Notes under the pieces: generated by a model | What the model saw: the letters and a program-made list of their open reading frames with translations, nothing else | The model's database searches: none | What the model was told of the DNA's origin: nothing | Part shown: positions 47,181 through 63,811 of the stretch, in pieces | How positions within the stretch are numbered: position 1 is the stretch's first letter | How the letters are laid out: every line of letters starts with the position of its first letter | Made by a program: the position numbers and the translations under genes | DNA from: Allacma fusca | Taxonomy: Eukaryota; Arthropoda; Collembola; Symphypleona; Sminthuridae | Length of the DNA: 64,000 nucleotides | Direction of reading: 5' to 3' | Assembly (NCBI GenBank): GCA_947179485.1 | Contig: OX359246.1 | Coordinates: 14,570,001-14,634,000 of the forward strand

Positions 47181-49283
47181 CCCTACTGCTCCCAACCTAT
47201 GTCCAGCCTGTCCAAAATGGAAAAATTTGAGGAATACTATTATTTTTTTAAACTCCAGTTAAACCTACAGATTTGAAAAAAAATGTTTTCGTTTCCGGAA
47301 GTGTTTTCTGCTGTTTTAAAAATTTTCAACATTCCAGGTTCATAAACAAAGCCGCAATAAAATTATAAAAAATTAAAATCCTTATATTTCCGCCATTTTC
47401 AATGCTAGATAAGCGGTCCATGCAATTGCATAGGGGCCATCAAAATATTTCTACGAAATGAAAAGGCAATTTCTATTATTTTGAAGCCACTGGGAAGGCT
47501 CAAAGTGGTACACATGTGTAGCAGGGATACCAAAGATTGTCCCTATCACCTTTGCAGGTCACATAGGTCAACTTGAGGTCACGATAAAAACGAGTGGAAT
47601 TCTCCCAAATAAAAGCCATCTGAGAGTTTCAGTTTTATTTATAGGAGGCACTGGTGGTAATTGTGTCCTATTGACAATTATTAAGGGGCACCACGCTATA
47701 AAATGACGATTTTGACGTTGACCTCATCATACTCTTTTTTTTTCTCTACAGGTCACAATACACTTCTTGTACCTTGTTTAGGTTTCCACTACAATTAGTT
47801 TTGGCAAAACTCGGTATTTGTTTCCGATTTTTTTTTCATGTAGTGTTTGACCTCCTGATAACCTAGTTGACATCCAGGATCACGGTCTTGAATGAGGATA
47901 TGTTTGGAGGGGAAAGCAGACATTATTCGTCAGTTACACTGTCTAACCTTATTTGACCCAAGTTGACCTGTAAAGGTCGCGTCAGTCATTAGCAAAAAAG
48001 TGGCCCAATCTAACCATTTTTAGGTTGAATACAGCGGGGTTATCAAAACGTTTCGTCCAGACCAGTGCTCGGCATGGGTACGAAAAATCGGTACCCGTAC
48101 CCGTATCCGTACCCGAAGTGCGGGTATTGTAATATCTGGTATCTATACCCGTACCCATACCCAAGTATCCGGGTACAAATTTTTCATACCCGTACCCGCA
48201 ATGTAATCTCAAACTATGTACCTGTACCCGCATTGTACCCGTACCCGAAAAATACTCGAAAATTGTACCCATACGCGTGTATCTCAGTGTCGTACCCGTA
48301 ATCGTACTCGGGTACTTTATATCCAGATTTCTCTAAATGTAGTATATAGTATGTTATGTATAATAATGTATGACAGCTTATTGTTAGTGTGTAATTTTGA
48401 CTAGCTAGGGCGGTATTTGATTTTGTATATTTTCATTGAAGATTAGAAACACTAGAAGCGTTTTTGATTAGAAATAAAATTAACTTGCATACTTGCAGAT
48501 TTAACAAAATATTACCAAGCGTACAAATGTTTGCTGAATCCTATTCTCCTCTTCTATTTTGTTATTATTCCTCGTTTGTGTTTATTCATTTATACATCCT
48601 AAAACCTGTTTGCCTAAACACATATATTTTAGCTACAGTCTAACATACATTTACTGTATGTTTTAAGGTTAAAATAGTATTAACACTAAGCTATAAGTAT
48701 TCAGAAACACCAAAAATAAGGCCAGAAGTTTCCAACGTACGGGCATTATAGTATAAAATGCATTAAAATGTCTCATTTCTCAGTGTATCCAAATACTCGG
48801 GTACAATAGTCGTGGGTACGATAGTAAATGACCCCATTATACCCGTACCCGGTGGGTATATGCCCATTTTGAAATCCGTGTACCCGTACCCATACCCGTA
48901 TCCATACCCGAAATTTTTATTTACCAAAGTGTACCCGGGTAGTACCCAAAATTGATCGGGTACACAAAATTGGTATCCGGGTAGTACCCATACCCGTACC
49001 CGTTTACCCGAGTATTACCCATACCCGTGCTGAGCACTGGTCCAGACGATCTACTAACTGACCTCAGGTCAACCTAGTTGACCTGATGGTTGACCTATTG
49101 GGTTACACGGGGAATTTGTGGAAGGGTGTTTCAGTTTTCAAAGCAGCCTGGAGGAAATTGGGTTACTGCATGTGACAACTCCTTTGTAACTTTGTTGATG
49201 GACCCTTGCATGGAAAATTCCATTGGACAGGCTGTCCATACCTTGGGAATATATGTAACCAATTTAGGTTGGGAGGCAACGGG
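47181..49283. mobile_element. piggyBac-like non-autonomous element
   Basis: TTAA on both sides (47177-47180 and 49284-49287), ends CCCTACTGCTCCCAACCT and AGGTTGGGAGGCAACGGG. TTAA duplication and CCC start are the hallmarks of piggyBac. The right esterase unit keeps the empty site (CGTTAATGCAGG near 58040). The body repeats AGGTCAACTTGAGGTCA-type words and has no transposase. 2103 bp including a nested 977-bp hAT. Confidence 0.9.
48063..49039. mobile_element. hAT non-autonomous element, GTACCCGTACCC words
   Basis: Ends CAGTGCTCGGCATGGGTA and complement with two changes, perfect 8-bp target duplication GTCCAGAC (48055-48062 and 49040-49047). Both arms are almost pure TACCCGTACCCGTA arrays; centre AT-rich, non-coding. 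It lies inside the piggyBac-like element and is therefore younger. Confidence 0.96.
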
Positions 49284-50073
49284 TTAATGCAGGTTAGCAT
49301 TCCTTTCCTGTATTACATTCCGAGCATAAACTGAACGTCCCTGTCGCCAGTCCCCAGCATAAAGGTCAGTGGAAGTAAAGCCAGAATTTCCTGAATAAGT
49401 CAAAAACATGATTAGTGATAGATTATAGGAAGGAATTTTATTCACTGATGGTCAATAAAGAACCTGCATTGAATTGAATATCGAATGGCATTTGTGTATA
49501 AGGACATGGAAGAATTGCAAGAATAAAATCAGTACATGTCCGAAAATACAACCAGGAATTAACCTCGTTCAGAAAATACTGAATATTTTCTGCTGTCGGC
49601 CATAAATGGAGCAAGCTTTGGTGGAGTCCTCAAGGAGACCCCAAGCTATAGTAAAATGTAGTCATTCTATTGAATGTTGTGCAAAATACAATTAATTAAG
49701 AAGTAATATTTTACTTCTTGGTTAACTTGGGCGCGCAGGTCTGATTATTATGATATATTTTTATGGGATTTCCTATTTTGTAGAAAGACTTTCAGATTAT
49801 TTTTAAGTAATCTCACCAGGTGATTTAAACTTTTATCATTCAAATAAAATACTACTCACGTTACACGATAAAGTGCACTCTAGACATTGGAAGGTTCATT
49901 TTTGGATCATTGTTGCTGTACAAATATCTGGATCTTTCCCCCTAACTTTCTTATTGTATAAGAGTATAGGTTAATTTAATCCTGGAAAAATTAAAACCAA
50001 ATTAGTACAATTTCACAGGCAAATATTTTATTGGCATTACGAATACAACTCCTGTTTTCTGATTTGACGAATC

Positions 50074-50480
50074 CCCTCACCAATGTAGACGCCACTCAAC
50101 AATGAGAAAATTGTTGGCTGTTGACAATTGGTACCATGACTGTTCTCATTTCTGATTCCTTCCAATTTACCTGCTGGTTGAGGACTCTATACGTTGTAAG
50201 CACATTAGGTTACATAAAAATCATAAAAAAGGGTTTTACAAATTTAGCAGATTATGTTCGATTGCCATTTTTACCTGGCATTGAAGTTCCCCAACAGGTG
50301 GCTTTGCATAAGGAATTCCCAGCAACTACTTAAATTCTCTCATGTCTCTGGATTTGGACATAATTCCTTCTAAGTCACTCTTGGCTTCCATAGTTCTTCC
50401 CCTTTTTTTACTGGAAGGTTTCTGGATATACAAGGCTTTAAAAGCTATAATACTAAAGATTATTACTATTTTTTGAACAT
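50074..50480 (-). pseudogene. Carboxylesterase fragment (exons 1-2 only)
   Basis: Exon 1 remnant 50480-50275 and exon 2 remnant 50186-50074 match CE-1 and CE-2. After MFKK a 4-base loss gives an immediate TAG. Later the exon reads KPSSKKRGRTMEAKS and then meets another stop (MREFK*). The exon 2 donor is lost (GGTGAGGGG for GATGAGGTTT). Exons 3-10 are absent. 5' flank up to about 50690 also resembles the other units. It is the oldest of the three esterase copies. Confidence 0.88.
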
Positions 50481-50699
50481 ACTGACACTGGATTAAATGA
50501 ATTGCGTGACTTTCTGTATATTGAAAAGTTGCCGTAAAAACCAGGATTAGTTTAAGCTCCTTAGAAGGCATTTTCAAATAATCATTTTGGCTTACTTGTT
50601 CCTGTTCCTAGACTAATAAATTATATTGGCAGGTTTCTGCTTGGCTCAAGTGTTTTTGTCGGTAAATAGCAATTATCAGTGGCTCAATTTTGGTTGAGT

Positions 50700-52112
50700 A
50701 AAGTACTGTGTGTATCTACCAGAAATTTGAAATTTGTAAGCATTCCATTTCTGAATGTGTTGTATATTTGGGCTTTAAGCTTTGATAGCGTTAGTAATTA
50801 TTAGCATGGATTCCTTACTCGCAGCTTTATTTCATTTTCAAGTCTCAATCGATTTCCGGACGATTTTAAATACACAAGCATTCATTTTCACCATGTCATA
50901 ATATGCAACCCGTAACGAATGCTGAATTTATTGTTCGTCAAACGTAATAGGGGGCGGTTTTAAAAATCTAATGAATCGTTTAAAATGATCAAAGAAAAAA
51001 TTACATGGGCAATAAAATGTATAAGTGCTGTTCAAAAAATCTTGTGGACTTGCATACATATACATATGTAATTACATAAGGCTTGTTGCAAAAGCTAAGC
51101 AATAGAAAAGCCTTGGCGTTGCATTTATTTTAATTTTATTCGATTTCCAGTTCGGCTTATGAGAAATTCTTTTGCTCCAAATATAACTGATAGTCTTAGT
51201 AGAATTTATAACTTCCTCTGAATGGATATTAGGAGTTTATGAAACAAGCTGAAACAAATAAATCCAATTGAAAACCGTAAAGTTCAAAGTATTAGAACTG
51301 GTTTTGGTGAAACGGGTTGAAAGAATTCCAGCGTTGGCAACGGAAACCTAGGGTTTTAAAGTTCTAAAAAGTGTTTTTATTTTTACATAAGCCGGATATT
51401 TTATAGTTTCAAACGGTTTCATCCTAGAGCGTTAGGTAAGCTCATTCTTTCATGCATTATTGCCGCAATAATTAGTTTTATTCATTAAAGAGATTTTTAT
51501 TGTCTGACCATACCGTACTTACTACACAAACGATATCAAAACACTGAACTAACAATAAATCAAAGTTTTAATTTCCTTACAATTTCTACTGGTAAAGTCC
51601 AGGAAAAGTTGGGAAACGGAGTTTGTGGAAACATTTTTGCTCCAATTACTCAATGCTCGTATGAAACAGATATGCTAAGACAAGAGTAGTTTTGAGAACG
51701 GAAGCGTTGAATTTGTTTTTTACTTCGCCTACCAATTCTGGTACATTGTATGAAGCCTTCACTCACTCAACGTTCAGGGAAAAATTCAGCCCAACTTCCA
51801 TATTCCTTCTCTGGGCTGAAACATAGGTGAGCAGTGTTCATTGAAGCCTGTTTTGAATACTAGCCTTCGAATACTGGACATACCTGTTTAAGTCTGTACA
51901 GATACTTACTTTATTACAAGGAAAATTGGGTGTTTGCTTTGGGTGCACTAATTTATACGTTTGGCAGGCGATAGATATTTAGTATATGATATGTATGTAT
52001 ATAATATGCCAATTTTAATTAAGAGTATCTTTACATTTTTTAATTGCTGTCATTCTGCTTCAAAATTTGCTTTGCTTTATAACTTTCCAAAACATTTGAC
52101 ATATAATTTACT
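50700..52112. other. Intergenic; 3' flank of CE-2
   Basis: From about 51290 this is the duplicated 3' flank; earlier DNA is AT-rich with no gene. Confidence 0.5.
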
Positions 52113-55813
<3,701 letters not shown>

Positions 55814-56033
55814 ATTAACACTGGATTAAATAAGTACGTGAGTATAAATTGAAAAATTTGCGTTCAAACTAGGATTAAGGGCGATCTGATTGTGAGTAGT
55901 CCAGCACTGTAAGTACCTAAATATCATAGGTGGGGGATGGCTTCGAAGCCCCGTGCCCTGATCGTAGGAATGAAAGAGATGGATGCTGGATGCCGCTGGA
56001 TGTGCTGGGTCTGAAATATTACACACAAAACAC

Positions 56034-56970
56034 CAAAGGTGTCCACCTATCCTATTTATAGGCCTATATATAGGATAAAAATAGGCAGGATGCAAAATCC
56101 AAGTAATTATAGGTAGTAAAATAGGGTGCAGTAATTACCGCTAAAATTAATCCTATATTATATGTAGGAGGTGCAAGAGTTCACTTTTTATTTAGGAACA
56201 AGGTACTGTCGAGTCAAGCCAGGCTGATACTTTACCAATTAAGGACAGGTGTGTTACGCACGCCTCTCTTGCCTGCGATTGGCCGATAATTTTTCATGCG
56301 TTTCAGCGCGAAATAAAAGAATGTATGCATATGCAATGTAAATATCTTGCAACATGATTACGAAATTGAAACTCGATGGTTCACTCACTCATTACAAATA
56401 CAGAGTCAATCTATGGTTGACAAGTAAACGATGGTTGACAGTCACTCTATGGTAACTAGCATAAGCCTATCGGAGGCAAGAAAGGCGTGCGTAACACACC
56501 TGTCCTTAATTGGTAAAGTATCAGCCTGGCTTGACTCGACAGTTTGCGAAGGTAAAAATAGGCATATTTAATAATCTATTGACAAATTTGTCAAGCAATT
56601 ATTTGATTTAACCTTAAAATAAATCTCAAAAATATTCTTGTGACATTTTAGTAGTACGATTTTTTTCATGTGTTACGATTGCACGTACATGCATAGATGA
56701 TTTTTAGTTTAAAAAATAAGCCTTTCTAGGCTAAAAATAGGTGTTTATAGGCTAAAAAATAGGCCTTTATAGGCTAAAAAATAGGCCTTTAAAGGCTAAA
56801 AATAGGCCTTTAGAGGCTAAAATATAGGCAGAAACATTATAGTAGTATATATGTAGGCAAATAGGTAGGCAATTTATTTTTTATAAATAATATAGGTTAA
56901 TATGTAGGGAAGGCAAAGCTGCAAAAAATATGTAGTATTTTAGGTAGGCTGAACCTTTTGGACACCTTTG
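56034..56970. mobile_element. hAT non-autonomous element, CAAAGGTG ends, ATAGGCCT words
   Basis: Ends CAAAGGTGTCCA and TGGACACCTTTG, perfect 8-bp target duplication CAAAACAC (56026-56033 and 56971-56978). Arms are arrays of TATAGGCTAAAAATAGGCCT. 937 bp, including a nested foldback element at 56205-56543. The ends belong with those at 1128, 24925 and 33566. Confidence 0.93.
56205..56543. mobile_element. Foldback-like element with 75-bp terminal inverted repeats
   Basis: The first about 78 bases (ACTGTCGAGTCAAGCCAGGC...) are repeated inverted at the end with only about three changes, joined by about 180 bp of non-coding spacer. Target duplication not clear (flanks AACAAGGT and TTGCGAAG). The near-perfect arms imply recent activity. 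Family undetermined; long arms recall Mutator-like or foldback MITEs. Confidence 0.85.
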
Positions 56971-56999
56971 CAAAACACTCTGAAAAGCCAGACTTAGTC

Positions 57000-59900
57000 A
57001 GGAGAGTGAGAGTACCTATTTATGTATGCTGTTTTAGGGAGATCTGTGCAGATTAAAGCGAAAGCCCAGCACATCAGCGGTACGTCATGGGATGAAATCT
57101 CATTCTGTTGTTCCCTCAGCTACATATGTTAAGATAAGCAAATGATGTTAAAGAATAACAATTGTATCCATAATGATGGGTTATATGGAGCCCTAAAGAG
57201 TGTCCATGAAAGTTGTCCTTGCATTCATAATAATTATTATGATCATCATACAATGTGTATACTTACATAACTATTTTTTTATCACATGAAAGATACTAAA
57301 TAGCCACTCGTTCCCTTGTTGTATTGCTTCGATAACGTTAATAATTTTATGGGCGCTTAACTTATACTCTCAGCCTTATAATTACGAATATGTCTGGTTA
57401 TTAACTGGACTGGACACAATCCACTCTGACTGTAAAAATCTTACAATTCGATACGTACAATTACCGATCAATAGGAACATTTAAAATATATATATTGGGA
57501 CGCATTTTAACGTTTTTCCTTCTCACAAATGAATGTCCTTGTAACGGGGCGGATTTTTTCTAAATTAAGGGCTGAGCCTGGTACAAGAGTGGACGTTACG
57601 TAAAAATCATGCATAAAGATTACGTTTTTACGTACAAGACTATATGCACGTGATGTAAGTACTACAAGCTCAAAGAAAAAATGACTTGAGCAATGTACTT
57701 AGCATCTTCACGTGCGTAAAACTCATCTCGATTAGCATCAGCTAAAAAAAATGATACAGGACAGAATTTGTATTCACTCAATACTCTACGTCTTTGTAGG
57801 ACTCCCTGAGAAGAAGCAAGCATTTGTTTTAATAGGATAATTTAAATTGCACCTCATCTCTCACATGCAATGACAAGATGTGAGCACTGAATTTGACGGC
57901 TTCATGTCGATTTTGTTTTTGAGTAAATGAAATGACCTTATAAATTTTGACCTACGAAAATTTATTGCACAATTTCAGGATATAGTCCTCTGGACAGGAA
58001 GTGTCCAGTCAACAAGGTAATTCTTGTTCGATTATTCGTTAATGCAGGTTAGCATTCCTTTCCTGTATTACATTCCGAGCACAAACTGAACGTCCCTGTC
58101 GTCAGTCCCCAGCATAAAGGTCAGTGGAAGTAAAGCCACAATTTCCTGAATAAGTCAAAAACAGGATTAGTGATAGATTATAGGAAGGAATTTTATTCAC
58201 TGATGGTCAATAAAGAACCTGCATTGAATTGAATATCAAATAGAATATAACAAGGACATGGAAGAATTGCAAGAATAAAATAAGTACATGCCCGAAAATA
58301 TAACCAGGAATTAACCTCGTTAAGAAAATACTGAATATTTTCTGCTGTCGGCCATAAATGGAACAAGCTTTGGTGGAGTCCTCAAGGAGACCCCAAGCTA
58401 TAGTAAAATGTAGTCATTCTATTGAATGTTGTGCAAAATACAATTAATTAAGAAGCAATAAGGTACTGTAGTTGAGCAAATCTAACAATGGGCTGAAGTA
58501 TTTTTTATGGTTGTGAAATCATAATCAGTCAATCTGGCATTGTTTCTAATTGAAGTTACAACATAATCCAATGAAATACTACTGTTTGGATGACTCAAAA
58601 ATAGGTATCTACAAGTCCTTGTAAAACCACTGTCCCCCATGTAACTTATTCATGTTGGATCAGGTAACTAGGAAATTTTTACGGTTGCAATTAAAAATTA
58701 CTTAACTACATTAAATAAATAGAACCAGAAACTTGTTGTAGTAATGGATAGTCGGCTCAGAAACGAGTTTACGGGATGGTTCACTCTTGACTTTATGTAT
58801 ACTTACTCCAATGTACCCTTTTGCAAGGGATAAAAACAAGTATAGGTTTGGAGGTAAAAATAGATCACATTTGTTTGATCCATTAGGATTTTTTTAATGT
58901 CTCCCAAGAATTTCATTAAAGTGTTGAGGCTGACATTGGTAAGAGATAAAGCTCGTGCATGCGCTCTTTTTTTGAAGATTTTCATTCAAGATTTTTGATG
59001 TACATTTTATTGCTTCTCTCCACATGTCTTGCAGATTAAGACAACTTTTACAAAGCGACTTTCTAAGTCTCGAATGGCGCCAGTGACCATAATTGAAGAG
59101 AGCAGCAGTCAACTCTCACACTATGGAGAACATGTTCGTAGCGTAAATATATGTATGTACATTTATGTGGGCAGGTTCAGTTAATTGTGAGTTGCGCTAC
59201 TGAAATAAGTATATATGTATCCTGTTAAGATTGAATAAGAAATTCGAGTAGATTTGGTATCCAAAATTTCAGTCCTTGACAAATTTTTTAAATCAAAATG
59301 TAAGATACTTAACACCCCCAAAATTTTTGCTGCTATAATTTTGTCATGAAATTGTGTTTTCTTTTAAATGAGAATTTTACACTCCTAACCCTATACTAAC
59401 TTACGTCAATGAGTGATAATTTACGGACTATTTGTCAGTAATGTGCCTCACGTGCGTCCTGTCCTCAAACCTGTTCTCATAGTTTGTATGCATTTTATGC
59501 CAAAAATATAAAAGCTTTTTTTTATAATACAAAAGAAGCAGTCCTATATAAATCGTTACCGGACTTATGACAGCTCCATGAATTCATGAGCAGAGCAAGC
59601 GATCTCATTGGAATGCTGAAGTCGTTCCTTGGAAATGAGCTTTAAATAAATGTAAAATTATTCTGAAATTACAACTGCTTAGAATTACAGCACGTTTTTG
59701 GCTTAGATACGAATAGTATACTCAAGTAATAACTGAGAATATTCCTTGTAGGTAGGAGTTTGTTGCTTACAAATATTACAATTCTGTTATGAAAAATAAC
59801 TAATGAATAATGCACTTTTAGTATATGTTTATATTACTGTACCTGCAAAATTTCCATAATGCAATAATTGTGAATTCAAACTAGTAAGTAATAATAAAAA

Positions 59901-60976
59901 CTGCAAGGTTTTGGAATGACTCCTTTGAAAAAATTTAGGAAACCCCGAATGTTGTTATAAAACTTGTTTTAATAAGCTGTATACGGATACGACATTAAAA
60001 TTAACAATGATTTGGTCAACGGAAGTACTAGAATATTAATTACTATGATTATGCTCCTCGGAGACACATATACATAGATACAGTGTGTGTGTGTGTGTGT
60101 GTTTGTGTGTAGGTTTAAAAACACAAAACTAGAGCACACAATGCGCATATATTTCCATCCTCATCCATATTTAAGTTACCTCAACTCACATATGTTCCAA
60201 GTAATCATAAATTATAAGTTGATGTGAGCTCACCCATGGGGATCTTGCTCCTGACTCAGATTACAGCTAATTATCAATATTTATATTTAGACTTGAAAAA
60301 AAAAACAACAACAGGTAGTTCATGTATATAGGTAAGTTTACATAAATAAATAACTTTATCACACGGCGCGACATGCTAATTGTATAAGTTCGGTCAATAT
60401 GCAGCATTTTAGTAGTGTACAGTAAATATACATACAACATGGGGGTAATGTAATGTAGACAGTGTGCGGTCACTCGGGAAGAGCAAGAGAACAATTTTTA
60501 GTGGAGAGGTTTTCAACAACGACGGCTCCGACACGTAGATATAATCTCGTATGTAAAAAAAATATATACTGACGCTCACCGTACATATAAGAACAACGGA
60601 AGGGTAAAAAAATTGTTTACACTCAAAATTCTAAATGTGAAGTAAGTTATTGCATTGACAACAACCGACTAACAATGAGAGACTTTCACAGTAAAAGTTT
60701 ACATATCTGCATATTATTCATAACATCAAACTGGATTTAGAATAGAACCAAACACAGACACATTCCAAACACAGGACTGTCGTAAACAAGTTTCCCATAA
60801 ACGAAAGACTGTATTACATGAGAATCAAGTATTAATGTCATTAAATACTTATCTGAAGACTTGCTCGCAAAAGACAAGTGGTTCCAGTTTAAATAAATAA
60901 ATTAACCCTTGTCTTCTTTCTTCCCTCAGCCTACAACTACCGACGTGTAGAGTTGAGTGGTGTCATTAAATCTTCA
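57000..60976. other. Intergenic, no gene seen
   Basis: 57130-58455 is the duplicated 5' flank of CE-2. From 58456 on, AT-rich DNA; no coding frame has recognisable motifs. A GT-dinucleotide tract lies at 60083-60110. The last 700 bases are probably 3' UTR and flank of the RNF144-type gene. Confidence 0.5.
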
Positions 60977-62183
60977 TTACAATTGAACGGGATCCTTCGG
61001 GTCCAACTTGTTTGCACAGTACCCACATCGACAGCATAGGAGGCATGGGGCTGCGAGGATGAGGAGAGGTGATGCCAGAAGAACCAATATCCCGAACCCT
61101 GCGAAGATCCCTATGACCTGGGCTCGATGCCACACGACGGAGGCTCGGGAGTGCCCCAATTTATTCTTACATGGACCTTTGTCATAATGACGGAGGAGGA
61201 AGTCATCCTATTCAAAAAAAAAAGCAAAAAATATAACTTCAAATTCTAACACACAGACAGATATTCCCATTAAAACGTATCCCGTAATATCTTAAAATAC
61301 TGAACTTCCAATATCCTTCGATTATTGTAACTTTGAAAGAAACCAAAATTAAAAATTTGTAAGTATTCAAAATAGAAACAAAAAATACTGCCAAAATTAT
61401 GACACTCAACGGAAATAAGACCTCAAGTGAGCATGCCCATTAGTAACCCTTCAAACTTCTGGAACTACTATAGTTATAGATACATTTTGGCTAGACGTTC
61501 AACTCCGGATCCCAGCCTGGGTTCAATTCCATTGGGAGAATTAACGAGAGCTCAAATTCGAGCACATCCTTCTTCTTACGTCAGTAAATTATTATTAAAG
61601 AGCACGAAATTGTTTTGACAGGATGTTAGAAAATTACAAATATTTACCACAGGCTGAGGTCTAGGCAGCTTAATTATATTTCTTGGAAGTAATTATAATT
61701 TACTTTCAATAGACGTTTAGTTCTTTTTTTTTTCGCCTACCCGCTCTCCCCCACTATAAAAATACGTCCACACTGGAAATTAACTTGAAAAAACAGATGG
61801 AAGTAAACTTACATCCAAAGATGTGAGGCAATACCAACAGAAGACATGCTTGCATCTCTTGCACATCATCTGAGCACAGCCTGAGTCCTTTTCGATGGGA
61901 ACGTGGCAAAAGGGACATTTCTTAATTGACTTGATGGAGTAAATCTCCGACTCATCCACAACCAACTTCCCCTGCTTCACTAGCTTCCGGCGGTGGGACT
62001 CACAGGAAATATCAGGATGACTATTTAATTTGCAGTCGGCACAGAACGTCTTGGAGCACGTCGTGCAAGTAATAGTGGATCTTCGTACGCCTGACAAGTC
62101 CTTCTCCGCTCCCTCTTGGATGCGACAAACAGTTTCACAGCCAGGGGATGGACACCATGTCAGTTGCCCGTCCTTCTCGATCT
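60977..62183 (-). CDS. RNF144A: RNF144-type RBR E3 ubiquitin ligase (3' two exons)
   Basis: Exons 62183-61813 and 61207-60977 join in phase 0; intron 605 bp. RING-between-RING ligases take ubiquitin from an E2 onto a catalytic cysteine and then onto substrate. Visible: the end of RING1 linker, [14 protein letters not shown] opening the IBR domain with its Cys pairs, RING2 [20 protein letters not shown] followed by [12 protein letters not shown], with catalytic Cys in the conserved GCAQMMC, then [16 protein letters not shown] and [19 protein letters not shown]. The tail has the C-terminal transmembrane helix [20 protein letters not shown], diagnostic of RNF144A/B, which anchors it to internal membranes. 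The exon join falls inside SLD|DDF exactly as the family sequence requires. RING1 exons are beyond the window; the single-copy ancestor of RNF144A and B is likely. Confidence 0.93.
61480..61535 (+). repeat. Possible tRNA-derived SINE promoter remnant
   Basis: TGGCTAGACGTTC resembles a Pol III A box and GGGTTCAATTCC a B box, 22 bp apart, closer than in a normal tRNA. No foldable tRNA was seen. Lies in the RNF144-type intron. Confidence 0.3.
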
Positions 62184-63775
62184 CTACAAGGGAAAAAAAA
62201 ATCAAAGATAATGCAATATTATTTCAGAACCATCCAGTATATAAGTACATTCTGATCGTAATTGCTTCACGTACACTTTTACACGCTTTACACGCACATA
62301 CTATTTATTATTACTTGTTTTCCTAATTTTCTATACCCAGATGATGATGACATACTTGCATCAAAGTACTATACATTTCCTGCAAAACGGGCTAGTGAAC
62401 ATATAGTGAGTCCTGTGTACACGTGTAAACTGTGCAATATGTTCCAATTGTCTCTGTATGCTCAGACTCGGGTCCCCCCATTGTGTAGCAATGAAACAGT
62501 TGCAACAACAAAAAATTGAGACTCAACTACTAAACTACAGGTACCCGACGTCTCTACTCTGTATGTGTACAGGACAAATATCTATCTATCCCTATCCCTA
62601 CCAACAAGAGCCGTAAAATATTGAACGATTTTTCCTAGCCGTTTGACAACGTCCATAAAGTTTTGCAAACCTGGTGGATGTATAGGTAGAAAAAAATAAA
62701 CAAGTCCAAACAAGAGATATTATTATGGTTCTATGTGCTTCAAAGAGGAAAAATCTCCTGAGCAATATTTTACAACCCGTCAGAGTCACAAAGTCCGGTT
62801 GAGTTACAATGTAAATCCTTCCTACAGGCTCAACTTCTTCAACATCTTCAAAGTATAGATATACATACGTTTCTATTTCAGCCCAGAGTTTTTTGCCCCG
62901 ATACTTCACCTTGTCCCGTATGCTTTTTAAAGTGTGGTATATAGCACATGTCCTATATATATTTACCTATACAAAATTTAATGTACACAAGTTAGTATAG
63001 ATACAATACGCTATGTATGTATATGTACTGTAATTATGTATATGCCTGCCCCTTACGAAGTAGTACGCATTTGGCCCCAAACCTGAATTGGCATATGTAA
63101 ACAAAGCTTGGAAAACCTCTTTCACACTCGGAATCCCATGACCTGTCAGTAAAATTCGTACTTGACTTTCACTCTGTCAAGCCAAGCTCAAAAATCTGAC
63201 GCAACCCTTTTTACAGTAGACTCGCAGACATTTCATTTTGTATATAAATGATTGTTGTTGTGAGAGTGACTTGCTTTCTGAAGAAGGGAAATACTAAAAC
63301 CATAAATACGTAACGGTAACGGGATGGGGAGAGAAGGGGAAGGATCGAAGGATACCCCATAAAAATTATATTTTAGGGGCAGAGTGAAAATTCACTCGGC
63401 AGGACTACAAAGGAAAAGTAAACATGATTATACTAAAAACTTTTACAAACATACACACACACACACACAAACACATACAAGATACTCTAATAATAAATAA
63501 ACTCCAGCCATCATCATCATCATCATATAATAAAAAAAAGTTGCCTTGTTCCCACAACAGCCCAGTCGTGCGGATCCTTCCTCCAATGAAAAATGAACTA
63601 CGCCTCAAGTAGCAGTAGCAGTTTTTTTAGACGGATCTAAATCTATATACGTGTGTAGGTATCTATATAGACGAGCCAGCTTCCCCCAAAAAAAACCTCA
63701 AGTTGATGAATGCATTTTGCTGGAAACTCGAGAGAGAGAGAGAGAGAGTAAATAAAGAAAGACGTATTTCCTTCA

Positions 63776-63811
<36 letters not shown>

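Larger units (their letters stand above)
42395..49710. repeat. Esterase duplication unit, left copy
   Basis: Matches 51290-58455 in gene, 3' flank (CCAGCATTGGCAGCGGAA against CCAGCGTTGGCAACGGAA) and 5' flank (AATGATGAGTTATATGGAGC, AGGAAGTGTCCAGTCA, TTAGCATTCCTTTCCTG). The left copy carries a piggyBac-like insertion at 47181-49283 that the right copy lacks. Confidence 0.9.

Noticed and set aside
48065-48301. Tyr/Pro repeat frame (YPYPYP)
   Set aside because: Translation of the GTACCCGTACCC array in a hAT arm.
61480-61535. A functional tRNA gene
   Set aside because: A- and B-box-like words are too close together and no cloverleaf with acceptor pairing could be drawn; kept only as a possible SINE remnant.
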